64,000 bases of DNA from Arthrobacter sp. Soil763 (GTDB lineage Bacteria > Actinomycetota > Actinomycetes > Actinomycetales > Micrococcaceae), in NCBI RefSeq assembly GCF_001428365.1, contig NZ_LMSH01000002.1, forward strand, positions 370,796 to 434,795. The letters are read 5' to 3'. The position numbers and the translations under genes are program-made. The notes beneath the pieces are model-generated. The model made no database searches and was not told the origin of the DNA. It saw only the letters and a list, made by a program, of their open reading frames with translations. Shown here piece after piece: positions 16,991-24,610 of the stretch; within the stretch, counting starts at the first letter, position 1, and each line of letters begins with the position of its first letter.

Positions 16991-17925
16991 GCACCCCGGA
17001 AACCACCACGGATACTGCCGCGCCCGCGGAAGAAGCAGCCGGCCACGGCGACCTCACCGTCGGCGTCCAGGGAGCCAGCGGCACCGGCGAGGCCACGGCC
17101 AGCGCCACCCGCATCACCCCCGGCAACGCCCTCCGCCCGGAGGACATCGCCCTGGCCGTCAGCCGGGGCACCGCCAAGCCCAGCGAGGACGCCGCCGAGC
17201 TGGCGCTCCGCCTCGGCGATGACGCCCTGATCCTGGCCCAGCGCCTGGGGCACTGGATCTCCCGCGCCCCCGAGCTGGAGGAGGACATCGCCCTGGGCAA
17301 CATCGCCCTGGACCAGCTGGGACACGCACGCTCCTTCCTGAGCTACGCGGGCGGCCTCGACGGGCGCAGCGAGGATGACCTGGCCTACTTCCGCCGCGAG
17401 CACGAGTTCCGCTCCGTGTCCCTCTTCGAGCAGCCCAACGGCGACTTCGCAGTCACCATCGCCCGGCAGTTCGTCGTGAGCTACTACCAGTTCGAGCTCT
17501 ACCGCCGGCTGGCCGATTCCACCGATGCCACGCTGGCCGGAATCGCGGCCAAGGCCGTCAAGGAGGTCGACTACCACCGTGACCACAGCGCCCAGTGGGT
17601 GCTGCGCCTGGCGCACGGCACGGACGAATCCCGCGCCAGGATGATCCACGGTTTCCAGGTCATCTGGCCCTACGTCGAGGAGCTGTTCCGCGACGACGAA
17701 CTGACCGGGCGGCTCAGCGCCGCCGGCGTCGCCGTGCAGCCCTCCAGCCTGCGGGCCGATTTCGACCGGCTGACCGGCGAAGTCCTGGCCGAGGCCGAGC
17801 TCGAGGTCCCGCAGGTCCAGCCCGCCCCCGGCGGCGGACGCCGCGGTCTGCACTCCGAACACCTGGGCTACGTGCTCGCGGAAATGCAGGTCCTGGCCCG
17901 CGAGTTCCCCGGAGCGAGCTGGTAG
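16987..17925 (+). CDS. paaC: 1,2-phenylacetyl-CoA epoxidase, structural subunit
   Basis: A 312-residue ferritin-like subunit pairing with PaaA. Typical segments are GDDALILAQRLGHWISRAPE, EDIALGNIALDQLGHARSFL and DYHRDHSAQWVLRLAHGTDE. Residues 1-55 (Ala/Thr/Gly-rich) are an extra N-terminal extension compared with the ~250-residue enterobacterial protein. An internal start near residue 50 is possible, but the GTG at 16987 overlapping the paaB stop fits the operon pattern best. Confidence 0.93.
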   Translation: MSTPETTTDTAAPAEEAAGHGDLTVGVQGASGTGEATASATRITPGNALRPEDIALAVSRGTAKPSEDAAELALRLGDDALILAQRLGHWISRAPELEEDIALGNIALDQLGHARSFLSYAGGLDGRSEDDLAYFRREHEFRSVSLFEQPNGDFAVTIARQFVVSYYQFELYRRLADSTDATLAGIAAKAVKEVDYHRDHSAQWVLRLAHGTDESRARMIHGFQVIWPYVEELFRDDELTGRLSAAGVAVQPSSLRADFDRLTGEVLAEAELEVPQVQPAPGGGRRGLHSEHLGYVLAEMQVLAREFPGASW

Positions 17926-17927
17926 CC

Positions 17928-18503
17928 ATGCACGACATGTACGTCACCAACCCCACGGCTGCCTCCCCGGCGCCCGTGGGGAAGACGGCGGGGCAGAAGA
18001 CTGCGGACCGGAAGGCCTGGGAGCTCGCCGCCACGGTCTGCGATCCGGAAATCCCGGTCCTCACCATTGAGGACCTGGGCATCCTGCGCGCGGTGCGGTT
18101 GTACGACGACGGCGGCATGGTGCCCGCCGTCCAGGTCACCATCACGCCCACGTACTCAGGCTGCCCCGCAATGGATGCCATTCGCGAGGACCTCACGGCC
18201 GTCTTCCGCGGCGCGGGCTATCCCAGTGTCAACGTCGAACTGGTGCTGTCCCCGGCCTGGACCACGGACTGGATGAGCGAGGCCGGCAAGGCCAAGCTCC
18301 AGCAGTACGGGATCGCGCCGCCCTCGGGCCGCTCGGCAGCCGGGGGGCACTCCGGTCCGGTCCGGCTCTCCCTTGCCGTCAAATGTCCGCAGTGTTCGTC
18401 CTTGAACACCAAGGAACTCACCCGCTTCGGCTCCACGTCCTGCAAGGCGCTCTACGTCTGCCAGGACTGCAAGGAACCGTTCGACTACTTCAAAGTTTTG
18501 TAA
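17928..18503 (+). CDS. paaD: Phenylacetate epoxidase maturation factor PaaD (MIP18-type)
   Basis: A 191-residue protein. The N-terminal half is a MIP18/DUF59 domain (WELAATVCDPEIPVLTIEDL, then TPTYSGCPAMDAI). The C-terminus has a zinc-ribbon-like cysteine set: CPQCSS, CKALYVC and CQDCKEP. PaaD is needed for iron-sulfur assembly of the epoxidase reductase. It starts 2 bp after the paaC stop; an alternative ATG lies three codons in (17937). 15 bp separate it from paaE. Confidence 0.94.
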   Translation: MHDMYVTNPTAASPAPVGKTAGQKTADRKAWELAATVCDPEIPVLTIEDLGILRAVRLYDDGGMVPAVQVTITPTYSGCPAMDAIREDLTAVFRGAGYPSVNVELVLSPAWTTDWMSEAGKAKLQQYGIAPPSGRSAAGGHSGPVRLSLAVKCPQCSSLNTKELTRFGSTSCKALYVCQDCKEPFDYFKVL

Positions 18504-18518
18504 GGAACAGGTGCCCCC

Positions 18519-19745
18519 ATGACTGTTGTCCGCCAGACTGCCGCCGAAGAGGCCGCGGCGACCGGCCGCCGTCGTGCGTCCTTCCACGCACTCACCGTCG
18601 CAGAGGTCCGCCGGCTGACCGACGACGCGATCGAAGTCACCTTCGGCGTCCCGCCGGAGCTGGCCGGCCAGTTCGACTACCTCCCCGGCCAGTACGTCGC
18701 GCTCCGGACCACCCTGCCGGACGCCGACGGCGAGCCCCGCGAGGTGCGCCGTAGCTACTCCATCTGCGCGGAGCCGCGCAGCTTCGAGGACGGCAGCAGC
18801 GAAATCCGGGTCGCGATCAAGAAGGATCTGGGCGGACTGTTCTCCACCTGGGCCAACGCCGAACTCAAGGCCGGCGACGTGCTCGACGTCATGAGCCCCA
18901 TGGGCGCCTTCGTCTCCAAGCACAGCCGTGACGGGTCCGCCGTGGAACAGAATGTCATGACCTCCATGAACAACCCGGAGCAGCTCGCGGGCCAGTCCGG
19001 CAACTTCGTGGCCATCGCCGCCGGGTCCGGGATCACCCCGGTGATCGCGATCGCCCGCACCCTGCTGGCCGCCCACCCGGAAACCCGGTTCGACCTGATC
19101 TACGCCAACAAGGCCGCCATGGACGTGATGTTCCTCGAGGAACTCGCGGACCTCAAGGACAAGTACCCGTCGCGGCTGGCCCTGCACCATGTGCTCTCCC
19201 GCGAACAGCGCATCGCCCCGCTGCTCAGCGGCCGGATCGACGCCGAGAAGCTGCAGTCGCTGCTGGGCACCGCCATCCACAGCGACGACGTCGACGAGTG
19301 GTTCCTCTGCGGGCCCTTCGAACTGGTCCAGCTCTGCCGGGACACCCTCGCGGCCCGCGGCGTCGAGCCCGAGCATGTCCGCTTCGAGCTGTTCACCTCC
19401 GGCAAGCCCGACCGCCCCGAAGGCAACATCGGCCGCCCGGTCGTCGCGGACGAATCCCAGGCGACGTACAAGATCACCTTCAAGCTCGACGGCCTGCAGG
19501 GCGAGGTCGCCAGCCCGACGCATGCCCGCGAATCCATCCTCAACGCAGCCCTGCGGGTGCGCCCGGACGTTCCGTTCGCCTGCGCCGGCGGCGTCTGCGG
19601 CACCTGCCGCGCCAAGGTGGTCGCCGGTTCCGTCACGATGGACGAGAACTACGCCCTGGAGCAGGACGAACTCGACAAGGGCTACGTCCTGACCTGCCAG
19701 TCGCACCCCACGACGGCGGAAGTCGCCGTCGACTTCGACGTCTAA
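18519..19745 (+). CDS. paaE: 1,2-phenylacetyl-CoA epoxidase reductase
   Basis: A 408-residue electron-transfer subunit. It has a ferredoxin-NADP reductase module at residues ~25-290 (the FAD-binding motif RRSYSICAEPRS, the nicotinamide-binding AIAAGSGITPVIAIARTLL, the late EWFLCGPFELVQLC) and a C-terminal plant-type 2Fe-2S ferredoxin. The ferredoxin cysteines lie in CAGGVCGTCRAKVV and the closing LTCQSHP. It passes electrons from NADPH to the PaaAC diiron centre. Last gene of the epoxidase set, 25 bp before the enoyl-CoA hydratase-like gene. Confidence 0.96.
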   Translation: MTVVRQTAAEEAAATGRRRASFHALTVAEVRRLTDDAIEVTFGVPPELAGQFDYLPGQYVALRTTLPDADGEPREVRRSYSICAEPRSFEDGSSEIRVAIKKDLGGLFSTWANAELKAGDVLDVMSPMGAFVSKHSRDGSAVEQNVMTSMNNPEQLAGQSGNFVAIAAGSGITPVIAIARTLLAAHPETRFDLIYANKAAMDVMFLEELADLKDKYPSRLALHHVLSREQRIAPLLSGRIDAEKLQSLLGTAIHSDDVDEWFLCGPFELVQLCRDTLAARGVEPEHVRFELFTSGKPDRPEGNIGRPVVADESQATYKITFKLDGLQGEVASPTHARESILNAALRVRPDVPFACAGGVCGTCRAKVVAGSVTMDENYALEQDELDKGYVLTCQSHPTTAEVAVDFDV

Positions 19746-19770
19746 AGTCCCGCCAATCCCAAGGAAACGC

Positions 19771-20550
19771 ATGATTTCGCTGACCATCGCCGACGGCATC
19801 GCCGAGGTTGTCCTCAACGCCCCGGAGAAGCTCAACTCCCTGGACGAGCAGGCGCTGAAGGACCTGGACCAGGCGTACGACGACGCCGCTGCCGCCGCCG
19901 CCCGCGGTGAGGTGCGGGCCCTGCTCCTGCGCGGCGAGGGCCGTGCCTTCTGCGCCGGCCGGGACATCGCCGGGGTTACCCCGGAAAGCGACGACGCCCA
20001 GGCCTACCTGGGCGGCCTGGTCCAGCCGCTGCTGCGGAAGATGAGCGCCTTCCCGGCGCCGACGTTCGCCGCGGCGCAGGGCGCGTGCCTGGGCGTGGGC
20101 CTCGGCCTGCTGCTGGCGACCGACGTGGTCTACGTGGCGGACAACGCGAAGTTCGGTTCGCCCTTTGCCAAGCTGGGGGCCACGCTGGACTCGGGCGGAC
20201 ACTGGTACTTCACCGAACGGCTCGGCATGCACCGCACCCTGGACCTGATCTACACCGCGGAACTGATGAGCGGCACGGAGGCCGTCGCCCAGGGGCTGTT
20301 CAGCCGTGCCATGCCGGCCGACGACCTGCAGGCGGCCACCCGCGGCATCGTCGCCAAGGTGGCCACCGGTGCGACCGGGGCCTTCAACGCCAGCAAGGAA
20401 CTGGTGGCCCACATCCGCGACCAGCGGCTGGGCCTCTGGGAGTCCATGGAGGAGGAAAACGCCGAGCAGGCCCGCCTCTGCAAGTCCGAGGATTACGCGG
20501 AAGGATTCCGCGCCTTCCAGGAAAAGCGCACGCCGGTTTTCCGCGGCTAG
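19771..20550 (+). CDS. paaG: Enoyl-CoA hydratase/isomerase, probable 1,2-epoxyphenylacetyl-CoA isomerase
   Basis: A 259-residue crotonase-fold enzyme: AEVVLNAPEKLNSLDEQALK, the oxyanion-hole segment GEGRAFCAGRDIAG, and FGSPFAKLGATLDSGGHWYF. The aspartate in LDSGG and the ending SEDYAEGFRAFQEKRTPVF resemble PaaG, which isomerises the ring epoxide to oxepin-CoA. PaaF (a hydratase) is the alternative, since the family is hard to subdivide by eye. It is the final gene of the paaA transcription unit. No second crotonase, 3-hydroxyacyl-CoA dehydrogenase or thiolase is present nearby. Confidence 0.82.
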   Translation: MISLTIADGIAEVVLNAPEKLNSLDEQALKDLDQAYDDAAAAAARGEVRALLLRGEGRAFCAGRDIAGVTPESDDAQAYLGGLVQPLLRKMSAFPAPTFAAAQGACLGVGLGLLLATDVVYVADNAKFGSPFAKLGATLDSGGHWYFTERLGMHRTLDLIYTAELMSGTEAVAQGLFSRAMPADDLQAATRGIVAKVATGATGAFNASKELVAHIRDQRLGLWESMEEENAEQARLCKSEDYAEGFRAFQEKRTPVFRG

Positions 20551-20625
20551 GCTTCCCGGGCCGGGGCATCGAGGACGATGCCCCGGCCCATTCTCATTTG
20601 CGTGACCGGATTGTAAGGTTCGGTT

Positions 20626-21516
20626 ATGACTTTGGGGAAGGCTGTTACGAAGGCCGTCATACCTGCTGCCGGACTGGGCACCCGCTTCCTGCCCGCGACC
20701 AAGGCGATGCCGAAGGAAATGCTCCCCGTCGTGGACCGGCCGGCAATCCAATACGTTGTCGAAGAGGCCGTCAGGGCGGGCCTGGAGGACATCCTGATGA
20801 TCACCGGGCGCGGCAAGCGGGCCCTGGAAGACCACTTCGACCGGGAACCCGGGCTGGAGCGCACGCTGGAGCTCAAGGGGGACCGGGACCGGCTCGCCAT
20901 GGTCCGGGAGGCCTCCGAACTCGGCCCGCTCCACTACGTGCGCCAGGGCGAGCCCAAGGGACTGGGGCACGCGGTTCTCCGAGCCAGCCAGCACGTCGGC
21001 GACGAACCCTTCGCTGTACTCCTGGGCGATGACCTGATCGACGAGGCCGAAGACCTGCTGACCACCATGATGGAGGTGCAGCGGAGGACCGGCGGTTCCG
21101 TCATTGCCCTCATTGAGGTCGATCCCGCCCAGATCAGCGCGTACGGGTGCGCGGACGTCACGCCCGTCGCGGGGGAGACCTACGTCCGGGTCAACAGCCT
21201 GGTGGAGAAGCCGGCCGCCGGCGAGGCGCCGTCGAACCTGGCCGTGATCGGCCGGTACGTGCTGCACCCGTCCGTGTTCGAAGTGCTGGAGGACACCCCG
21301 CCCGGCCGCGGCGGCGAAATCCAGCTGACGGACGCCCTGCAGACCCTGGCCGCGGGTGAGGGCGAGGGCTCCGGCGTCTACGGTGTGGTCTTCAAGGGCC
21401 GCCGCTACGACACCGGAGACAAGCTCAGCTACCTGAAAGCCGTCATCACCATCGCCTCGGAACGGGTGGAGTTCGGCGAGGAACTGAAGATCTGGCTCAA
21501 GGGTTTCATCAACTAG
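20626..21516 (+). CDS. galU: UTP-glucose-1-phosphate uridylyltransferase
   Basis: A 296-residue nucleotidyltransferase making UDP-glucose for cell-wall polymers and trehalose/glycogen routes. The nucleotide-binding signature AVIPAAGLGTRFLPATKAMP is followed by KEMLPVVDRPAIQYVVEEA, LLGDDLIDE, VEKPAAGEAPSNLAVIGRY and RRYDTGDKLSYLKA. TAAGGT ends six bases before the ATG: a likely leaderless transcript independent of the paa operon. Its stop lies at the edge of an inverted-repeat array shared with the convergent Lrp gene. Confidence 0.95.
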   Translation: MTLGKAVTKAVIPAAGLGTRFLPATKAMPKEMLPVVDRPAIQYVVEEAVRAGLEDILMITGRGKRALEDHFDREPGLERTLELKGDRDRLAMVREASELGPLHYVRQGEPKGLGHAVLRASQHVGDEPFAVLLGDDLIDEAEDLLTTMMEVQRRTGGSVIALIEVDPAQISAYGCADVTPVAGETYVRVNSLVEKPAAGEAPSNLAVIGRYVLHPSVFEVLEDTPPGRGGEIQLTDALQTLAAGEGEGSGVYGVVFKGRRYDTGDKLSYLKAVITIASERVEFGEELKIWLKGFIN

Positions 21517-21631
21517 CCCCTGCGCGAACGTACACTTCGCGCCCCTGGAGGAAGCGCGAACGTACACTTGGCGCCCTTGGGAGCCGCCCGGGAGGGCCTG
21601 AAGTGTCCGTTCGCGCCTGCCTCAGGGCTAG
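21513..21631. repeat. 32-bp-spaced repeat plus inverted copy between galU and lrp (bidirectional terminator candidate)
   Basis: The 16-mer GCGCGAACGTACACTT occurs at 21522 and again exactly 32 bp later at 21554, both followed by similar sGCGCCCyTGG sequence. An inverted copy (AAGTGTCCGTTCGCGC) lies at 21601-21616. The second and inverted copies fold into one long imperfect hairpin centred near 21585. The block is framed by CTAGCCC at 21513 and GGGCTAG at 21625, which contain the stop codons of galU and lrp. Same layout as the array at 36909-37049. Confidence 0.8.
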
Positions 21632-22089
21632 CGGGTGTCCAGGTCCTCGAACACCAGGAACGTCTGCGTATCCAGCACCCCCGGCATTGACTGGAGCTGG
21701 TCGAATATCACCCGGCGCAGGTCCACGTTATCCACGGCTCGGACCAGCAGGATGACGTCGAAGTCGCCGCCCACCAGCGCGATGTGGTGGACCTCGGGAA
21801 TCGCCCTGAGCAGCTCGCGCAGTTCGCGCCAGGAATGCTGGCGCACCTTGAGGGTCACGTAGGCGGAGGATTTGAGCCCTGCCTTTATCGGATCCACCAA
21901 AGCGGTGAACTTGGTGAGCACGCCCTCCCCGGTCAGCCGCGCGATCCGGGTGTACGCGTGGGCGCGGGAAATGTGCACGTTCTCCGCCACCTGCGTCACC
22001 GACATCCGCCCGTCCCGGGTCAGCTCCGCAATGATATTGCGGTCCACGTCATCCAGGGGCACCGCCTGGTCCGCTCCGGTCTCAGCCAT
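21628..22089 (-). CDS. Lrp/AsnC-family regulator of the branched-chain 2-oxoacid dehydrogenase operon
   Basis: A 153-residue protein: winged helix-turn-helix at residues ~12-60 (LDDVDRNIIAELTRDGRMSV, then VAENVHISRAHAYTRIARLT) and an effector-binding RAM domain (YVTLKVRQHSWRELRELLRA, then VHHIALVGGDFDVILLVRAV). The start at 22089 leaves a compact protein; longer in-frame forms begin in the intergenic region. It is divergent from E1alpha by 159 bp, the classic BkdR arrangement, so control of bkd by a branched-chain amino or keto acid is inferred. Confidence 0.9.
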   Translation of the reverse strand: MAETGADQAVPLDDVDRNIIAELTRDGRMSVTQVAENVHISRAHAYTRIARLTGEGVLTKFTALVDPIKAGLKSSAYVTLKVRQHSWRELRELLRAIPEVHHIALVGGDFDVILLVRAVDNVDLRRVIFDQLQSMPGVLDTQTFLVFEDLDTR

Positions 22090-22123
22090 TCGTCTACAAC
22101 CCCCGCCGGTAATCCAGCTCACA

Positions 22124-22178
22124 TTTACGATTTGTCTTTCAGAATACGACAATCACCATGACATCTCCACGATTTACG
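22124..22178. promoter_or_regulatory. AT-rich operator region between lrp and bkd
   Basis: In a GC-rich setting this stretch is AT-rich and holds repeated motifs: TTTACGATTT at 22124-22133, the dyad GATTTGTC...GACAATC (22129-22154), and ACGATTTACGG at 22169-22179. Lrp proteins bind arrays of degenerate AT-rich sites, so this is the natural candidate for autoregulation and bkd control. AGAAGGA precedes the bkdA ATG. Confidence 0.5.
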
Positions 22179-22248
22179 GCTGGGCTGGATACGAAACGGC
22201 GCCCGGGACCATACTGGGGACGAATAGTGGCTATAGAAGGACGGACCA

Positions 22249-23499
22249 ATGACGATCTCCGCAGACCACACTGCGCAGCAGCCCGGACCGGCGGCCGCCG
22301 GTGCGGCGGACAGTACTGCCGGGGCAGCCGACGCCGCCAGCGAGGCTGTGCGTAAGTTCGGCATCACCGTCGAGGACTACATGCTGCCGGCCCGGCACCC
22401 GATCCAGATCGTCGGTCCGGACGGGGCGCTGAACCCGGACACCGAACAGGGCGCCCAGCCGGGCCACGAATACGGCCTGCCCGGCGATGCCGAGCTGCTG
22501 GCCGCCTACGAGCAGCTCGTCGTCGGCCGCCGGGTCAACGACCAGAACTCGGCGCTGGTCCGGCAGGGCCGGATGGCCGTCTACCCCTCCAGCCACGGCC
22601 AGGAGGCCTGCCAGGTCGCGGCGGCGCTCTGTCTGTCCGACGGCGACTGGATGTTCCCCACCTACCGCGACTCCGTGGCCGTGATGGCCCGCGGCGTCGA
22701 CCCGGTCCAGGCCATGACGCTGTTCCGCGGCGACTGGCACGGCGGCTACGACCCGTCCGAACACAAAGTCGGCATCCAGTGCACTCCGCTGACCACCCAG
22801 CTGCTGCACGCCGTCGGCGTCGCCCACGCCGCCAAACTCCGCGGTGAGGACACCGTCGTGCTGGCCATGTGCGGTGACGGGGCCACCAGCGAGGGGGACT
22901 TCCACGAGGCGCTCAACTTCGCCGCCGTCTTCCACCTCCCGGTGATCTTCTTCGTGCAGAACAACCAGTACGCCATCTCCGTGCCGCTGGCCCACCAGTC
23001 GGTCGCGCCCTCGCTCGCCCACAAGGCTGTCGGCTACGGCATGGCCGGCGAACGCGTGGACGGCAACGACGTCGTCGCGCTCCTCGCCGTGCTGGGCCGG
23101 GCCGTGCAGCTGGCCCGCTCCGGCTCCGGCCCGCTGCTGGTCGAGGCGCACACCTACCGCATGCAGGCCCACACCAACGCGGACGACGCGACCCGCTACC
23201 GCCAGGACAGCGAAGTGGCCGAGTGGGTGGCCAAGGACCCGCTCAGCCGGATGAAGGCGTACCTGACCGACCGCGGACTGCTCGACGACGACGGCGCCTC
23301 CCGGATCTCGGCGAAGGCCGAGGCCGTGGCGGCCCAACTGCGCGAGGGCCTGGGCGAGGACGTCCCCGTCGACCCGCAGGACCTCTTCAAGTACGTCTTC
23401 TCCGCCCCCAACCCGCAGCTGAAGGAACAGGCCGCCCTGCTCGCCGACGAGCTGGCCCGCGACGCTGCCGCCACGACTTCCGAGGAGCCAACCCGATGA
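22249..23499 (+). CDS. bkdA: Branched-chain 2-oxoacid dehydrogenase E1 alpha subunit
   Basis: A 416-residue thiamine-diphosphate enzyme subunit. The TPP-binding motif is present (MCGDGATSEGDFHEALNF ... NNQYAIS), as are MAVYPSSHGQEACQV and the phosphorylation-loop-like region YRMQAHTNADDATRYRQDSE. With E1 beta it decarboxylates 2-oxoisovalerate-type acids. Residues 1-35 are an Ala-rich extension. First gene of a three-gene operon divergent from an Lrp regulator; its stop overlaps the E1 beta start. A pyruvate dehydrogenase-like role cannot be fully excluded. Confidence 0.92.
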   Translation: MTISADHTAQQPGPAAAGAADSTAGAADAASEAVRKFGITVEDYMLPARHPIQIVGPDGALNPDTEQGAQPGHEYGLPGDAELLAAYEQLVVGRRVNDQNSALVRQGRMAVYPSSHGQEACQVAAALCLSDGDWMFPTYRDSVAVMARGVDPVQAMTLFRGDWHGGYDPSEHKVGIQCTPLTTQLLHAVGVAHAAKLRGEDTVVLAMCGDGATSEGDFHEALNFAAVFHLPVIFFVQNNQYAISVPLAHQSVAPSLAHKAVGYGMAGERVDGNDVVALLAVLGRAVQLARSGSGPLLVEAHTYRMQAHTNADDATRYRQDSEVAEWVAKDPLSRMKAYLTDRGLLDDDGASRISAKAEAVAAQLREGLGEDVPVDPQDLFKYVFSAPNPQLKEQAALLADELARDAAATTSEEPTR

Positions 23500-24608
23500 G
23501 CCCCACCGTCACCACCTCTTCCGAAGCGAACGGCAACGTCAGCGCCGCCACGGCCCGCGCCGCCGAGAAGGCAGCCGTCGACGCCGCGGCCACCGGGCCG
23601 CAGCCCGTCACCCTGGCGAAGGCGCTGAACACCGCCATGGCCGACGCGATGCACGCGGAGGACTCCGTCCTGGTCTTCGGCGAGGATGTCGGCATGCTCG
23701 GCGGAGTCTTCCGCATCACCGACGGCCTCACCAAGACCTTCGGACCCAGCCGCTGCTTCGATACCCCGCTGGCCGAGTCCGGGATCGTGGGCATGGCGGT
23801 GGGCATGGCCATGAACGGCATGCGCCCGGTGATCGAGATGCAGTTCGACGCCTTCGCCTACCCGGCGTTCGAACAGATCTTCAGCCACGTCGCCAAGATG
23901 CACAACCGCACCAAGGGCGCGGTCAAGCTGCCCATGGTCATCCGCGTCCCCTACGCCGGCGGCATCGGCGGAGTGGAGCACCACTGCGACTCCTCCGAGG
24001 CCTACTACGCCCACACGGCCGGCCTCAAGGTCTTCACCCCGGCCACCGTCGCCGACGGTTACCGGATGCTCCGCGAGGCCATCGACTCGGACGACCCGGT
24101 GGTCTTCATGGAGCCCAAGAAGCTCTACTGGTCCAAGGACCTGGTGGATCTGGGTGCGCTGCGGGACGAGCACGCCGCCAACGCCGCACGCGGCACCTCC
24201 TCGGAGGGCCGCGCCGCCGTCGCTCGGGCCGGCACCGACGCCACGCTGATCGCCTACGGGCCGTCCGTTCCGACGGCGCTCGCTGCCGCCGCCGCGGCGG
24301 CCGAGGAAGGGCGCTCGCTCGAGGTGGTTGACGTCCGCTCGATCGTGCCGTTCGACGACGAGACGGTCTGCGCCTCGGTGCGCAAGACCGGCCGCGCGGT
24401 CGTCATCGCCGAAGCCCACGGCTTCGCCTCCGTTGCCTCGGAAATCGTCGCCCGCGTCCAGGAACGCTGCTTCCATCACCTCGCGGCCCCGATCCGCCGC
24501 GTAACCGGCTTCGACGTGCCGTACCCGGCGCCCAAACTCGAGCACTACTACCTGCCCGGCGTGGACCGCATCCTCGACGCCGTTGACGACCTCCAGTGGG
24601 AAGACTGA
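23496..24608 (+). CDS. bkdB: Branched-chain 2-oxoacid dehydrogenase E1 beta subunit
   Basis: A 370-residue transketolase-like beta subunit: VTLAKALNTAMADAMHAEDS, VFGEDVGMLGGVFRITDGL, MQFDAFAYPAFEQIFSHVAK and the late GFDVPYPAPKLEHYYLPGVD. The ATG at 23496 overlaps the E1 alpha stop (ATGA). The first ~35 residues are Ala/Thr-rich. It forms the alpha2beta2 E1 tetramer that loads acyl groups onto the lipoyl domain of E2. Confidence 0.94.
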   Translation: MSPTVTTSSEANGNVSAATARAAEKAAVDAAATGPQPVTLAKALNTAMADAMHAEDSVLVFGEDVGMLGGVFRITDGLTKTFGPSRCFDTPLAESGIVGMAVGMAMNGMRPVIEMQFDAFAYPAFEQIFSHVAKMHNRTKGAVKLPMVIRVPYAGGIGGVEHHCDSSEAYYAHTAGLKVFTPATVADGYRMLREAIDSDDPVVFMEPKKLYWSKDLVDLGALRDEHAANAARGTSSEGRAAVARAGTDATLIAYGPSVPTALAAAAAAAEEGRSLEVVDVRSIVPFDDETVCASVRKTGRAVVIAEAHGFASVASEIVARVQERCFHHLAAPIRRVTGFDVPYPAPKLEHYYLPGVDRILDAVDDLQWED

Positions 24609-24610
24609 CC

